A stretch of 64,000 nucleotides of DNA from contig NC_134455.1 of the NCBI RefSeq assembly GCF_047948215.1, positions 344,186,997 to 344,250,996 of the forward strand, read 5' to 3'. The notes beneath the pieces are model-generated. The model saw only the letters and a list, made by a program, of their open reading frames with translations, made no database searches and was not told where the DNA came from. This DNA comes from Lycorma delicatula (taxonomy: Eukaryota > Arthropoda > Insecta > Hemiptera > Fulgoridae). The position numbers and the translations under genes are program-made. This document shows positions 43,689 through 55,437 of this stretch, piece by piece. The first letter of the stretch is position 1. The number at the start of each line of letters is the position of its first letter.

Positions 43689-44807
43689 TTACAATTTATC
43701 TCATATTTTTGTAGACATGGGATGGATAATAAAGAATGAGAAGTAAATTGTGGTCAAGATTTGACCTGTAATAATGTATGGTTCTTCTACTGGTCGTGCT
43801 CCAATTCATGTAAGTAGAATAAATGTATTTACTATGATTCAAAATATTATTTTATTTATTGGGTAGAATGATCTTGTTTGAAATTTTATTTTTATTGAAA
43901 ATGGTATTGATATAATAATTAGAATTGATATTATTAGTGCTACTACTCCTCCCAGTTTTCTAGGGATTGATCGTAGAATTGCGTATGCGAATAAAAAGTA
44001 TCATTCTGGTTGAATGTGTGGGGGTGTTCTTAGTGGGTTTGCTGGAGTAAAATTTTCTGGGTCTATAGTTAGGAATGGGTTTAAATTAATTATTATTGTA
44101 AAAATAATTATTGTTATTGCTATTCCTAAGATGTCCTTTGTTGTAAAGTATGGGTGGAATGGGATTTTGTCAATGTTGTTTTTTATTCCTAGTGGATTAG
44201 ATGATCCGGATTCATGCAGGAATATTAAATGTAGTATTACTATTATTGATAATATGAATGGTAAAATAAAGTGGAATGTAAAGAATCGATTAAGTGTGGG
44301 GTTGTCTACAGCGAATCCTCCTCATACTCATTGTACTACTATTTCTCCTATATAAGGAATTGCTGAAATTAAATTAGTAATTACTGTTGCTCCTCAGAAG
44401 GATATTTGACCTCATGGTAGTACATATCCTATAAATGCTGTTGCCATTAATGTTAAAAGAATTAATGATCCTGATATTCATGTTTTTTTTAATTTAAATG
44501 ATCCATAATATATTCCTCGTCCTGTGTGTATAAAGATTAGAATAAAGAATAGTGATGCACCATTTGCGTGGATGTTTCGAATTATTCATCCGTAATTTAC
44601 CTCTCGGGTAATGTGTACAATTCTTTTAAAGGCTTTATCAATTCTTGGTGAATAATGTATTGCTAGAAATAGTCCTGAGATAATTTGAATTATTAAGCAT
44701 ATTCCTAAAAGTGATCCAAAGTTTCATCATAATGAAATATTTGATGGTCTTGGTAAATCAATTAAGAATGAATTGATTGGTCTTGATTTACGTATAGATT
44801 TAAACAT
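43689..44807 (-). CDS. CYTB: Mitochondrial cytochrome b, NUMT copy
   Basis: In the mitochondrion this is the haem-binding membrane core of complex III. The minus-strand frame of 372 codons plus TAA has the usual length under the invertebrate mitochondrial code. Readable markers are [29 protein letters not shown] with a haem-ligand His, the hallmark [31 protein letters not shown], and the Qo-site word [17 protein letters not shown] saw no frameshift. Its start overlaps the end of ND6 by eight bases, as in intact mitochondria. TGA and AGR codons rule out nuclear translation. Confidence 0.94.
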
Positions 44808-45181
44808 AAGTTTTTTTAAGTGGTCCTTCAAATGTTCTTACGATGTTATTTACTGAGATTATTGTAATAATTAGGATAAATATTATTGTAATTGTAATGT
44901 TTATTTTATATATTCTAAAAAATTTTCTTGTTGATTTTTCTTCAGTTAATTCGGTTATTATTTCTTTTATTTCATTGAGTTTAGTAGTTATTTCTGTTGT
45001 TGGGTCTATGTTTCTAATAACAATAGAGGTTAATATTACTAGTGTTCATATTAAAAAAATTTTTTTTCTTGGTTTGAATTTTTCATTTGATGCGATTCTT
45101 GATATGTATATAAATATAATTATTAGTCCTCCTACTGTTGTTAAAAATATAATATAGAGATATCATGATGTTAATTATGTA
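44800..45181 (-). pseudogene. ND6: Mitochondrial ND6, 5'-truncated by the insertion edge
   Basis: The minus-strand reading contains the conserved LTTVGGLMIMFMYMSSMASN block and ends [13 protein letters not shown] at a TAA overlapping the CytB start. The N-terminal part, roughly the first quarter to third, is missing. The sequence breaks off within the ND6 coding region near 45181. Confidence 0.85.
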
Positions 45182-45225
45182 GCAACACACAATTAATTAT
45201 GTAATTAACATCATGTTAATTATGT

Positions 45226-45436
45226 AGCAACAGTAATTACTAATTTAATTTCAGCAATTCCTTATATAGGAGAAATAGTAGTACAATGAGTATGAGGAGG
45301 ATTCGCTGTAGACAACCCCACACTTAATCGATTCTTTACATTCCACTTTATTTTACCATTCATATTATCAATAATAGTAATACTACATTTAATATTCCTG
45401 CATGAATCCGGATCATCTAATCCACTAGGAATAAAA

Positions 45437-45444
<8 letters not shown>
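45226..45444 (+). repeat. Inverted 219-bp CytB duplicate
   Basis: Bases 45226-45444 are the reverse complement of 44173-44391, with no difference seen by eye. The segment carries CytB in sense orientation on the plus strand, running directly into the (AT)n tract at the NUMT edge. Confidence 0.93.
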
Positions 45445-45469
<25 letters not shown>

Positions 45470-45470
45470 G

Positions 45471-45499
<29 letters not shown>

Positions 45500-45502
<3 letters not shown>

Positions 45503-47079
45503 TGTTACACTGGTTGAGTGCATGTATAAGTTATTACTTAAAAAACCATAATTAAATTTCAGTAATTTAAAAATATAAAACAATTTATATATGAATGTTT
45601 TGAGGATGGAAAACCATTTCTTCATGTGCAGTAATTTATTAAGTAGTGATGCGATAAACATTGAGTCTATTATAAAGAAAGCAGCAACAAAAGTACACAG
45701 GATGGGATATTCAGTATGAGTGACTGAAACTTGAAAACGTTTTTATATACAGTGCATCAAAACCATGTAGAGGGTGTGTTTTTGATTTTAAATTACTACA
45801 GGTGCATTTATTTAAAAAATAATACACATATATAAATTAGAGTATTTAAGTTAGCTTAGAAAATGGTTTTTTTTTTACTCAAGTCTAAAAAAATAAAGCT
45901 GGTAGTGATGTGCCAATTTTTTTTTCTTAATTTAACGCATTTAATAACATTTAGGAAAATTTAAAACAGACAAAAATATCCTTAAAATTTTTAGTTCTCA
46001 GATAAGTTTAGTAAGAAATTAGTAGTTGTAAATAAAACATATTTAATCAATTTTTAATCTTCACAATATATTTCAATTCGGAAAGAAATGGGAAATTAAG
46101 ATATATATACCGATTGCGGTATTTTTCATCAAACAGTGTTTTATTTCAAACGTTGAAGTGTACCGTGGCAAGAACACCATGTTTTTAAAATCAGTTATTT
46201 ATAACTAAATCTGTTATTATAACTACATAAATTATTTATAAGCGACTATAAATAAAATACCTTTTATGGTTTTATAAACCTTTATTGACATAAATTAGTT
46301 ATTAAAGAAATGTACTTACTGTTGGTTTTCATTTCATTTTCTGTTTCATTCCAAATTTTCCCTTTATGACTTACATTCATGTATTTTTCATTTCCTGAAA
46401 TATAAATTATAGGATATAGCTGAACTCGTTCAATCAAGTAACATAATTTATATTTATTAGTAGTATTTTGATCATAGTAAATAAATAAAATAAGTTAGGA
46501 AATGTAGACGGTAATAATAAAATGCTTAAAAAATAACTTATTTTATTTTGGAAAGTATATAACAATTTGAAATAATAATAATTTTAGTACACAATATTGC
46601 GCCAGTGAAAACCAAAAAATATTGTTGGCAACCAATTTTTAAATTTTCACTCTCTGAAACGTTCTGTGCACTAAGCATCAATATACCGTATTGTTGTGTA
46701 GCAACTTGAACATGTCGATTACAAAACAAGATAATGATATTTTTTATCGCTGGCACTGGTAGAATTTCACTGTTGTATCTGAATAGACCTTAATAATATC
46801 AATTTTTACTTTCCCGTCTTGATAGTGCTACAGCTCTAAAAGGAAAAGTATTGTAATCGATCCAATTTTGGCATATTTTGTTTTCACCTATCTTGATGTT
46901 TTGCCTAAGGAACCCAAAAAACCAGTTGGAAATTTTCCAGATGTTAATATCTGTATGTACACGTGTGCGTTCCGTGTCGCACCATAAATCACCTTATATC
47001 TTCAGAACTACTGGACCGATTTTGGCTAAACTTAGTCAGATTACTTCTATGTAATGCCGTTAAATTTTCAACTTAAAAG
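45500..47079. other. AT-rich DNA, no gene seen
   Basis: Near 46990-47045 a segment (ATCTTCAGAACTACTGGACC) resembles a widespread interspersed-repeat motif. The repeat listed next may begin about there. Confidence 0.5.
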
Positions 47080-47418
47080 GCCAAGGGGGTGAGACTGTAG
47101 AGCAAGGTCACTCTCAGTATCTCGAGATTCCTCCTAATTAAGGTCATATTTTTCTTAGACATTTGTTAACAATTAAAAAATAATATCTGGCAAATACAAT
47201 TTTGGCAAATCGAACCCTGTCCCAAAAAATGCTCTTAACTACTGCTGTGTTGTGACGTCGTCACAGGTGAGCGGTATAATTAAATTATAAAAAGAACTCG
47301 GTCTGGCTGGGTCTCGAACTCGATCGCCGGATAGATTCGGTTCCTGGTGCGATAAGCCTCGCGACTACACCAATCTGCCGACCGTACAAGCAAAATTTGT
47401 TCTACATAAGTTGTGAAA
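47080..47418 (-). mobile_element. tRNA-related SINE-like repeat
   Basis: An uninterrupted relative of the repeat at 18334-19323. On the minus strand GGTGTAGTCGCGAGG precedes GATCGAGTTCGAGACCCAGC at roughly tRNA A-box to B-box spacing. The copies differ at many positions, so the family is not young. Confidence 0.55.
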
Positions 47419-47419
47419 T

Positions 47420-47763
47420 TACGAGGGACATTCAATAATTAAAGAGACAAATTAATGTAGGAAAGAACTGTATTTTTACAAAATGAGACTTTTACTACTT
47501 CTCAATATAATTTGATTCAGTCGATTGCTATCAAAAGGGGAGGTGCACAACTAGATGTAATAACAGTCCTAAATCCAAAATTTCAACATTCTACGGCTAA
47601 TCGTTTTTGGTTTATGCGAGATACATACGTACGTACATATGACGTCACGCCGAAACTAGTCAAAATGGATTCAGGGATGGTCAAAATGGATATTTCCGTT
47701 GAAATCTGGAAAACGAAATTTTTCGCGATCACAATACTCCCTTTACTTCGTTCAAGGAAGTAA
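47420..47763. mobile_element. Interspersed repeat with a mariner-like end
   Basis: TACGAGGGACATTCAATAAT resembles the terminal repeat of mariner-type elements. After about 90 bases it gives way to a segment with CAACATTCTACGGCTAATCG and ACATACGTACGTACATATGA that looks like a separate non-coding repeat. The 83-codon frame across it is probably not a gene. Confidence 0.4.
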
Positions 47764-48451
47764 AAACAAAATCTTAACTTTACTGCCATGGGTTTTTGTT
47801 TTAGTCAATTCTATTAAATACAGTACTGCATGGTAAAAAGATACAGTACAAATACAAAAAAAAGGATATTATTGTAAAATCCACATGTTTGACTAATTAT
47901 GGATGTTTCACAATTCGATTAGCGTGATTTAAATAAAGAAATAAATGCTCATAATTCAGAAAAGAATCATATTTATTAAAGCAATGAGTGGACTATAAAA
48001 AGATTAAAATACGAATTTATACATGTCATAAAGAGACTTGCGTGAAATGAAAATAAGTTACATAAAAAATAAAACAAATGAGATATAAAATTGTTAATAA
48101 TGCCGCTAGACGGGTGAGTTTCGTACACGGCTGATATTGCGCGTCGACTGACTGGTCCAGCTAGTCTTGCGTGTATACCCCCACTACTTGAGTGACAGTA
48201 TGAGCAAAAACACCATATTTATAAAAACGTTTTATGCGATGAATTAAGAAAAAATAAATCTGTAATTTACGTACAGACTACAGAAATTTCAAGTATTCTG
48301 TAATGCTATGTAACTAATTATTCTATTTTGAAATAAATTTTTTTTGTGGTGTTCAGAAGCATCATTTTACACTTTATAAAAATCACGGAGCCGTTCTGGT
48401 CTTCCTACGCGTAATTACAAATTTTTCTGTAGAACGCATAGGTTATTTCTT
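47764..48451. other. AT-rich DNA, no gene seen
   Basis: A short GC-richer patch near 48110-48190 has no recognised content. Confidence 0.5.
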
Positions 48452-48660
48452 TTAACGATGGTATTTGCGGCCGAAATTCCTCTGCTTCTTCAATCTCGTC
48501 CCTTCCAGCCATTCATTAATAATTTCTGATACAATTTCATCATCAGTAACAGGAGTACAAACAGGAATGTCCTTGTCAATAGAAATCCAATGATCAATTT
48601 CGTCATCCACATCTTCGATTGAACTTATCGGCACAACATCATCGGATTCAATAGAATCAT
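48452..48660 (-). pseudogene. Tigger/pogo-type transposase C-terminal scrap
   Basis: A 60-codon minus-strand frame reads DEIDHWISIDKDIPVCTPVT and DDEIVSEI. The acidic TWxxxDKDVPV...LTDxDIV pattern is found after the DDE core in Tigger-like transposases. It lacks the DNA-binding and catalytic parts. The family assignment rests on this one pattern. Confidence 0.45.
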
Positions 48661-48846
48661 TTTTTTTGAAGCAGTTTTGAATGGCTTCAATTAGGTAGAT
48701 TTCATAAGAAAGCTACCTATTGTAATGGGTACCATGATTCGACTTCTCACGTTTCGCGTTTCATATCCCCCAAACCCCAAAACCACTGACAGCTCAAAAG
48801 TTTAAATATACGAGTACATTTATCTATCTATCCATCTATCTATCTA

Positions 48847-48883
<37 letters not shown>

Positions 48884-48887
<4 letters not shown>

Positions 48888-49021
48888 GATTCGATACTGT
48901 GCCTATTAAGGGGGTACGATTTTTTTTTTTATCTTCGAAACCCCATTTTTTCCACCTCGTGGACCAATGGTTGGTGATATCAAAAAACTTTACTTAGATA
49001 TTTTAAACGAATTCTATATTT

Positions 49022-49080
<59 letters not shown>

Positions 49081-49151
49081 GATGGAAAAAATGGGGTTTC
49101 GAATATAAAAAAAAATCGTACCCCCTTAATAGGCACAGTATCGAATCATTT
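48884..49151. mobile_element. Foldback (MITE-like) element with about 70-bp arms
   Basis: Bases 48884-48954 and 49083-49151 are near-perfect reverse complements, starting AAATGATTCGATACTGTGCC and containing AAGGGGGTACGATTTTTT. The interior holds (CT)n and (TA)n tracts. A (TCTA)n(TA)n microsatellite lies immediately to the left. Confidence 0.85.
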
Positions 49152-49679
49152 TAAAGTGATCGTTAGTCCTCTAAAAATTATCTAAAACTTTTGTCTGAAA
49201 CAATTTTTGATATGTCCAACCCTTACGGAAAGGGATGACCAAAATACTTCTAGAATTGTAAGAAGATGAGGCTTGATGTATGCTAAACATGTGACTTTTT
49301 TTACATGCAACCATTGTCGTATTGAGTAAATTTGAAGTTTTTCTTAACTTTAAGATGAAAATATTTTTATCCCCTACTTAGCACCGGTGAAATCTACTTC
49401 CGCCTTCTGAAAGGGATTTTGTTTTAATCTGTATTTTGCGCTTATTTTGGCTAAAGACAGATTTCATCAAGGATGTATTCTTAATAACTGCTGGTCCTTT
49501 GCACCTGCTTTTGATAGTTTTAATGACATTTCATCAGGGATGGATCGGATGTTTTTCAGTAGCAAGGGTATGGCCATGATAGGGCTTCTCTTTTGGAAGC
49601 CGACAATACACCCTTGTGATCTTGTGTTCTTCTGGGGTTTTATTGTTTTATGACAAGTCTGTTTTCTAGATGATTACTT
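49152..49679. other. Unassigned DNA, no gene recognised
   Basis: A 68-codon frame at 49447-49653 (+) reads through less AT-rich sequence but has no recognised motif. Confidence 0.4.
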
Positions 49680-49985
49680 GGCTTTCCACGTGCCTATAGG
49701 ACAGTTTCCAGCGACGCCATGTTTGTCATCACCGGGGTACCACCCTTGAATCTCATGGCGGAGGAGAGGGCGATGAGACAACGGGGTGCTTTGCCAAGTG
49801 TCGCTCGCGATTGGCTTATCGGGTAGTGGCAAGAGAGGTGGCAGGCGTCGCAGACAGGTGGATGGACGATATCCCTCATCCCAGATATCAAGATCTGGAT
49901 AGGGAGGAAGTCCGGAAAGCAGTCGTTCGAACTCACCCAGTTTCTGAGTGGCTACGGGTGCTTTAGTGCTTACCTGCATAGGATT
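49680..49985 (+). pseudogene. R1-like non-LTR ORF2 C-terminal remnant
   Basis: The plus strand reads RTVSSDAMFVITGVPPLNLM, AEERAMRQRG, then after a stop WQERWQAS, ISLIPDIKIW and ELTQFLSGYGCFSAYLHRIG. This is the conserved carboxy end of arthropod R1-type ORF2 proteins. It lies on the plus strand, opposite to the other R1-like pieces here. The 101-codon minus-strand frame is its shadow. Confidence 0.78.
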
Positions 49986-49997
49986 GGGAAAAGAGAA

Positions 49998-50950
49998 TTG
50001 GGTTGGGAAAGACTAGAGTTGTGTGACACTTTGTTGTTATCTAAACTATGCAAATCAACTGTCAATGTATTACATCTTCAAATTGATTCAGTTTCATACT
50101 ACACTGATTCAACTATAACATTAGCATGGATTAAGGCTCCATCTTCTCATTGGACATCATTTGTTGCTAACAGGGTATCTAAGATACAAACTAACACTGA
50201 AAACAGTTCATAGAATCATTTTAAGAGTCAAAACAATCCTGCTGACTTATCTGTCAAGAGGCGTAATGCCAGATAAGATTACAAAGGCGGACTTGTATTG
50301 GAAGGGGCCTTCATTTTTGTACAGGTCACAGGAATCTCCAGAAGAGCCAGTTACTCTACCAATTGGGGATCAAATTCCAGAACGTCGTCATACAGTGTTA
50401 ACATGTGTTACAGCCAAAAACCAAATGATCAATTTAAATAATTTTTCTTGTTTTACAAGGGCTTAACGTGTAATGAGTAACTGTTTACGCTTTATTAATA
50501 ACTCTCAAGCACAAAATTTGCGGCTTCGTGGTCCATTGCCAGCTTCTGAACTTCGATTAGCAGAGCGTGCTTTGGTGAAGATTGTGCAAAGGGAATCGTT
50601 TCCAAGTGAGCTTAACGATTTGCAGCTAGGAAAACCACCAACCAAAAAACCAGAAAACTCATTTCTCTAAGACCATTCTTGGAAAAAATAATGTAATATT
50701 ATTACATTATTGGTAGAAGATTACAGCAGTCAGATTTAACTCCAGATCAAATTCACCCCATTGTCTTACCAAAGAATCATATATTTACTGACGATTGCCA
50801 GACATTTTCACATCAAAATGCTTCATGCAGGGCCACAGTTGTTACGCACTATTTGTCAAAAATATTGGCCGATCAATGGCAGGAATTTCGTTAGTAAAAT
50901 CTTCCGTCAATGCATCATGGGTTTCAAGGTAAACCTAGGTAATTACTAGT
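49998..50950 (+). pseudogene. BEL/Pao LTR-retrotransposon pol remnant (RNase H to integrase)
   Basis: Successive plus-strand frames give LELCDTLLLSKLCKSTVN, YYTDSTITLAWIKAPSSHW, FVANRVSKIQTNT and NPADLS, the BEL/Pao RNase H region. GPSFLYRSQESPEEP and LRLAERALVKIVQRESFPSE, the linker, come next. HFHIKMLHAGPQLLRTI, YWPINGRNFV and FRQCIMGFK form the zinc-binding head of the integrase. Stops and frameshifts separate the pieces. No integrase core, LTR or env-like frame was found to the right. Confidence 0.85.
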
Positions 50951-52535
50951 GGGGATAATAGATTTTTTGCAGTTTATTTCTTGTCGCAATATTATTTCAA
51001 TCGAACGTAAATATTTACAGTTCATTTACTAAGCCTAAAAATTTTGATTTTCCTAATTATAATTTTTGTTTTACAAATATTTTACTTTTTCGTAATAAAT
51101 AATACACTTTGAATCTCCTTTTATCAGAACAAAAGCGATTTAAAAAAATTTAATTTAATTGTTCTACAACGGTTAATTAACAAATATACTATATCCTTAG
51201 AGCTAATCTTATAACAAACCTTTAATTTACTGTTGCAAATTTTTCGACATCTTTTTAGATTTTAAATTAAATTAATTAATGATTGCACCATCATTTCTCT
51301 TAATTTTTTTACTAAAACTCAGTTTAAGCAGTGATAATTGATAACAAGTAATTTTTCTATAGTCGTGGGCGAAGAGATATTGAACCGTTCAACTACTTTG
51401 TGTATTACATATTTTAGATGGTTGTCGTCCACAAAGGCTAAATGTATAATAGGAAATGTGTTACATTACAAGAGGGTGTTACATGGATAAAAAATTGGCA
51501 TTTTCATGTGTACTGGTGATCAATAAGTTGTGACGTAAATAATCAGTTGAGGTGAATTTCCTTGCATTAGAAAAGTGGACTAATATGGTCATGTAAGTTC
51601 AGCGATTTGATTTGTTAATCTTTAACAAAATGTAAGATGAGATGTAATTTATACATGTAATAAATATATCAATTCATTATATTAATTTAAAGCTATTCAA
51701 CCATTTACTCAGTGAGACTAAGTATGTAAATTAATTGATATGAAATTAATGCTAATATAAATAATAAAAGATTCTGCTTCAATGTTTAGCTCTACTACAT
51801 TAGTAAACGTATACTAAGCCATTTTTTAATATAAATGTGGTTTTCCAAGTACTTTGTGTGTTTTAATTAAATTTTGTGAATGGTATATTTATTTTTTATA
51901 CAGTACTAACACTACTGGAAATGTTAAATCTCACTTATTTTTGTACTGAATCAAAAAAAAAAAAAAAAACACAAATAATAGGCTCTCCAACGAAATTAAA
52001 TTAGTAAACTTGAAAATGGAAGTACAAAACGAATGTGTACAATTGATTGTGGAAGGTTTATTTATTTATTATTTTTTGTATGTTTAAGGAAAAACAACAA
52101 TTTGTATGGGCTATTATCATCAGTAATTTAAGACTAACACAATACTCACGCTTGCGAATAACTACAAACAACGTTATTTTTTTGCAAAAAATTTCCAAAA
52201 AGAAAAAGCTGTAATGAAATTTTGTAAGACAATATAAATTATTTTGGAAGTTAAACTACGTTAAGTGGCGAAAACAAAAATATTGAATTTTAAAAAGGCC
52301 CTCTCTCCAAAAAAAGACTATCATCAAACCAAGATGAGTCCGCATAATTAAACTGAAAAAAGGTCTAACCTAAAAAAGAACCCAAATGTCAAAAAACCGA
52401 ATTAAAAAATAATTTCAATGAACTCAAACAAGTTTTTTGTTTTTACAAGGGAGTTTTTTCATAAAGTATAACAAAAACTTGTACAAAATGACAATTTATG
52501 AATATTTATTCATCTTTTTCTTTTCCGACTGTAGC
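50951..52535. other. AT-rich DNA, no gene seen
   Basis: An A run near 51953 and other homopolymers. Nothing recognised. Confidence 0.55.
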
Positions 52536-52670
52536 GATATATCCTGCTGTAGGAGTTTTAAATATAACGGCAAAATATGTAAACCACTTATTGAGTTATA
52601 TACACAACAGATAAGTTTAAAAAAACTTCCCGAAAAACTGAAAAAGAAGCTAATAAGAAATTTCATATAA
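52536..52670 (+). CDS. Possible terminal exon, weakly SOCS-box-like
   Basis: A TTTTCTTTTCCGACTGTAG acceptor-like tract is followed by 44 open codons to TAA. They encode DISCCRSFKYNGKICKPLIE and end ISLKKLPEKLKKKLIRNFI. The spacing of Ser-Phe, Lys-Ile-Cys-Lys and Leu-Pro...Leu-Lys loosely resembles the SOCS box that ends many ubiquitin-ligase adaptors. The Cys-Arg core is not well matched and no upstream exon was found. Confidence 0.22.
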   Translation, partial: DISCCRSFKYNGKICKPLIELYTQQISLKKLPEKLKKKLIRNFI

Positions 52671-53224
52671 GTTTAAAATTTTGTTTGAAATATTACTTTT
52701 ACTTTCCCGGCTGTAATTATACAAGTCAAAAATAAATCGAAAAAACCGGTCTTTATTAGGTTTTGAGCCTCAAGAAGACATAAAAAGAAAAATTAAATCC
52801 TAAATCTGGAAAAAGTTTACTAAACTGTGAGAAATGGTATGTATTATTTGGTCTTATAACTCTAAATCACGTTGACCGATTTCTTCAAAATTAGTAGAAA
52901 GGCATTACCTTGGGGGAAAGAATTTACTAAATTTTGACAAAATTGGAAAATGGCGTGGAAATGTTTTAGCCGAAATATTTCAAGTCTTTACCCGGGCAGT
53001 TGAGCAATAAAATCTGGCTCGTAAAATTTGAAGTATTTGTTATCAAGATCAGAAATTACCACACATTTTTATTTAATATTTACCCCTCTCAAGAAATGAA
53101 TTTATATATTTTTTTATCTATATCTTGCTTCAGAAAATGAATTGATAGGAGTCTTTTGCACCTATATACAGCAAAAGGCATTCAAATCATTATTAAATTT
53201 AGTTTTTATTTGCCTTTTCCTCCT

Positions 53225-53930
53225 TTTTACCCGCCACCCGGAGCCGGATCAGCAACTAAACATAAAGCCGGCTCCGAGGGGTGCCATAGCCTCTACCTAT
53301 CTCGTCGGGAACAAAGTTCCCGCCAAATGGAGCCGAGACTTGGTCTTTGGCGCCATTCCTCCAATTTTTTTCCCAAGGGATCCCTCCACCGGGACTACGT
53401 TTTACTTTTCCCCCAACGGTACTGGAAGGGAGTCCCAACCCATCATCGTAAACGGGAGACCGAGGCCTCCCACCCCTTCCCGGATGAAGCTGTCATTTAG
53501 AGATACTATGATGTTCCTACGAAGAAGCACTTCTAGATGCCGATGGAGCCATCTTACATCCCCGACACCTACGTGCATGCCATGTGACTTGCAGGATAAG
53601 CACCTAGGGTCCTGCTGGCAGTCCTTGCATAAATGGCCACAGCCTTACCACGTGTAAAACAATGGCCGCTTCTGTTTGCGCCAAAACAGAACTTGGCCCT
53701 GTAGCCTGGATTCCAACATCTGAAGCAAAGGTCGTCGTATGTACGTCGCACCACTTGACAGGCCACCACCCAATCCGAACTCGCCCATCAGACAGTAGTT
53801 TGTCCGCCAGGATTTGCGGCACTGTCAGTGCAACCACCTGAGTGGAGCCGTGAGCCGGCCGTATTGACAGGACGTCAGTAGTGACCGACTCACCTATGAA
53901 CATCCGACCAACCACCAAAGAACATTTCAA
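53225..53930 (-). pseudogene. R1-like ORF1 (gag) remnant, second copy
   Basis: Minus-strand frames repeat the series at 20385-21600: DVLSIRPAHGSTQVVALTV, LADKLLSDGRVRIGW, then CFRCWNPGYRAKFC and GHCFTRG. The latter are zinc knuckles in which a His has become Tyr and a Cys has become Arg. The left part (53230-53560), with CCGGAGCCGGATCAGCAAC, matches the GC-rich region at 20395-20640. It is decayed and not expressed as read. Confidence 0.78.
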
Positions 53931-55290
53931 TTCCCCCGGAGGGAGTAGAACACCCGCCTTGTGACATTTCGGGTTGCCACGCCACCCCTCCGTTCCCAGC
54001 CAACATTGGCTTAATCGGAGGATATCTTCTTACCCTCAAATTGATCACATTCCATAGTCATTAGCCGGCCTCAGTGAGATGCCACGATGTGAATGCCTCG
54101 AAAGACATTCCCATCAGTAAATTCCGCCCTGTCATAGCCTTTTTTGAAGGCATCGGACACCCATTAGCACTACCAAGTAGCCCTCTGAAACTACTCTACC
54201 AAACCCGCACATGCACGAAGACCCCGTACCTAATTTGCTGCCATCTAACGCGTATGCCACTTGCAATATGATTAATTCGGTACAACACCATGCTACGATA
54301 GCAAATTAAATTAGTGATTGAAATGCAAACCTAAAACACAATCCCAGAGGACCTAAGGTCTGGTCCGTCCGGGAGCTGAGTATAATCTCTTATCTTCCAA
54401 TTCAGCTCCAACTTTGAGGCCCGCTTGGATGAACTATAAAGTTGATCCCAACTACGGTTCCTTATTGCCCCTTAAAGAGTGCTCTCCAATTCAACTAAGA
54501 ACTGCCACGTTAAATTAGTAACCGTACCCAGGAGTGAAAATCACACTCCCGAGCACGACCCCCATTGAAACTTAATTATCTAACCCGGACTCGGTGCCAA
54601 GCACGCATACCTACGGCCAATCAACAGTCCGGGCGGTACCCTAGCCACCCGGGGACTACCACTAAAACCACCAAAGACCATCTCAATTCCCTCCCGAGGG
54701 AGAAGAAAACCCGCATCTCAGCGTGTCTGGTCGCCATACCACCCCCTCCAAAGAACATCCCAACCTCATAGGGGAAGACACCGGCCTTGTAAATTTCCAG
54801 TCACCACACCCCCCCCGTTCCTTGCCCTGATGGGCAATAATAAAAGTCATCTTTCGCCTTCTAACTTTTTACATGTCACAGTAATAAACATGGCTGGCCT
54901 CGTTGGGATGCTACCGATGTAAATGCCTCGGTAGATACTTACATCGGTGATTTTTAAATTCAGTTTTTGCATTTGCTGTAGGCCTCCTCCGGACATCGTT
55001 GCCCTCTGAACTAGCTAACCGACTTCACGGAAGCAGCAACCCCCACGCCTAGTTCTACTTTTACTGAGCCTCTTTCTTGTAAATGTCTCAAGATTTCGAG
55101 ACAATTTTAAAAACAACATACCACCAAAAATGTTGTTCGCAACAACGAAAATTTAGTCCTGGTTCCCTTAGTGAACTTAACTTCAGTTCGTACCCCTGAT
55201 TTGGTTAATTTACTGATTTCGGTCTGATCTACAAGGGAGAGGCGGACAGACCTCCTTCACCAAAGAACACCGACATCCACGATATAGTAT
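53931..55290 (-). mobile_element. R1-like element 5' region, modular repeats
   Basis: This matches 26691-27300, including CCTCGGTAGATACTTACATC and GAGAGGCGGACAGACC. The module with GAGGGAG/AGGGGAAGA, CGCCTTGTGAC-like and TGATGGGC recurs at about 53935, 54690 and 54764. It directly adjoins the ORF1 remnant on its 5' side. No protein frame is convincing. Confidence 0.6.
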
Positions 55291-55437
55291 TCAAATCCGT
55301 ATAAAAGTAACTGCCTTTATTAGGATTTGAACCTTAGAACGCTCGTCGTTATGAGCCGAGATCATCAGAATACATGCGTTCTAGTCACTTCCCACAGTAA
55401 AACGAGAACCCAAAGTGACGAAGAATTCCAGACCAAG

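Larger units (their letters stand above)
41246..45470. mobile_element. Nuclear mitochondrial insertion (NUMT) inside an (AT)n tract
   Basis: Mitochondrial sequence from 16S rRNA to ND6 in the ancestral insect order is bounded on the left by (TA)n at 41246-41268 and on the right by (AT)n at 45443-45469 running into (GT)n. The left edge begins with scraps of CytB (CAACAGTAATTA) and ND6 (TAATTAACATCATGATATC), then short TGATATCA-rich repeats and a long T run before 16S. The right edge has a truncated ND6, shuffled short repeats and an inverted CytB duplicate. The genes need the invertebrate mitochondrial code, so none is expressed as protein from the nucleus. The lack of decay means a recent insertion or an assembly artefact. 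Confidence 0.88.

Noticed and set aside
44014..44355. 113-codon plus-strand frame in the mitochondrial segment
   Set aside because: Antisense to CytB, which is intact on the minus strand in the mitochondrial code.
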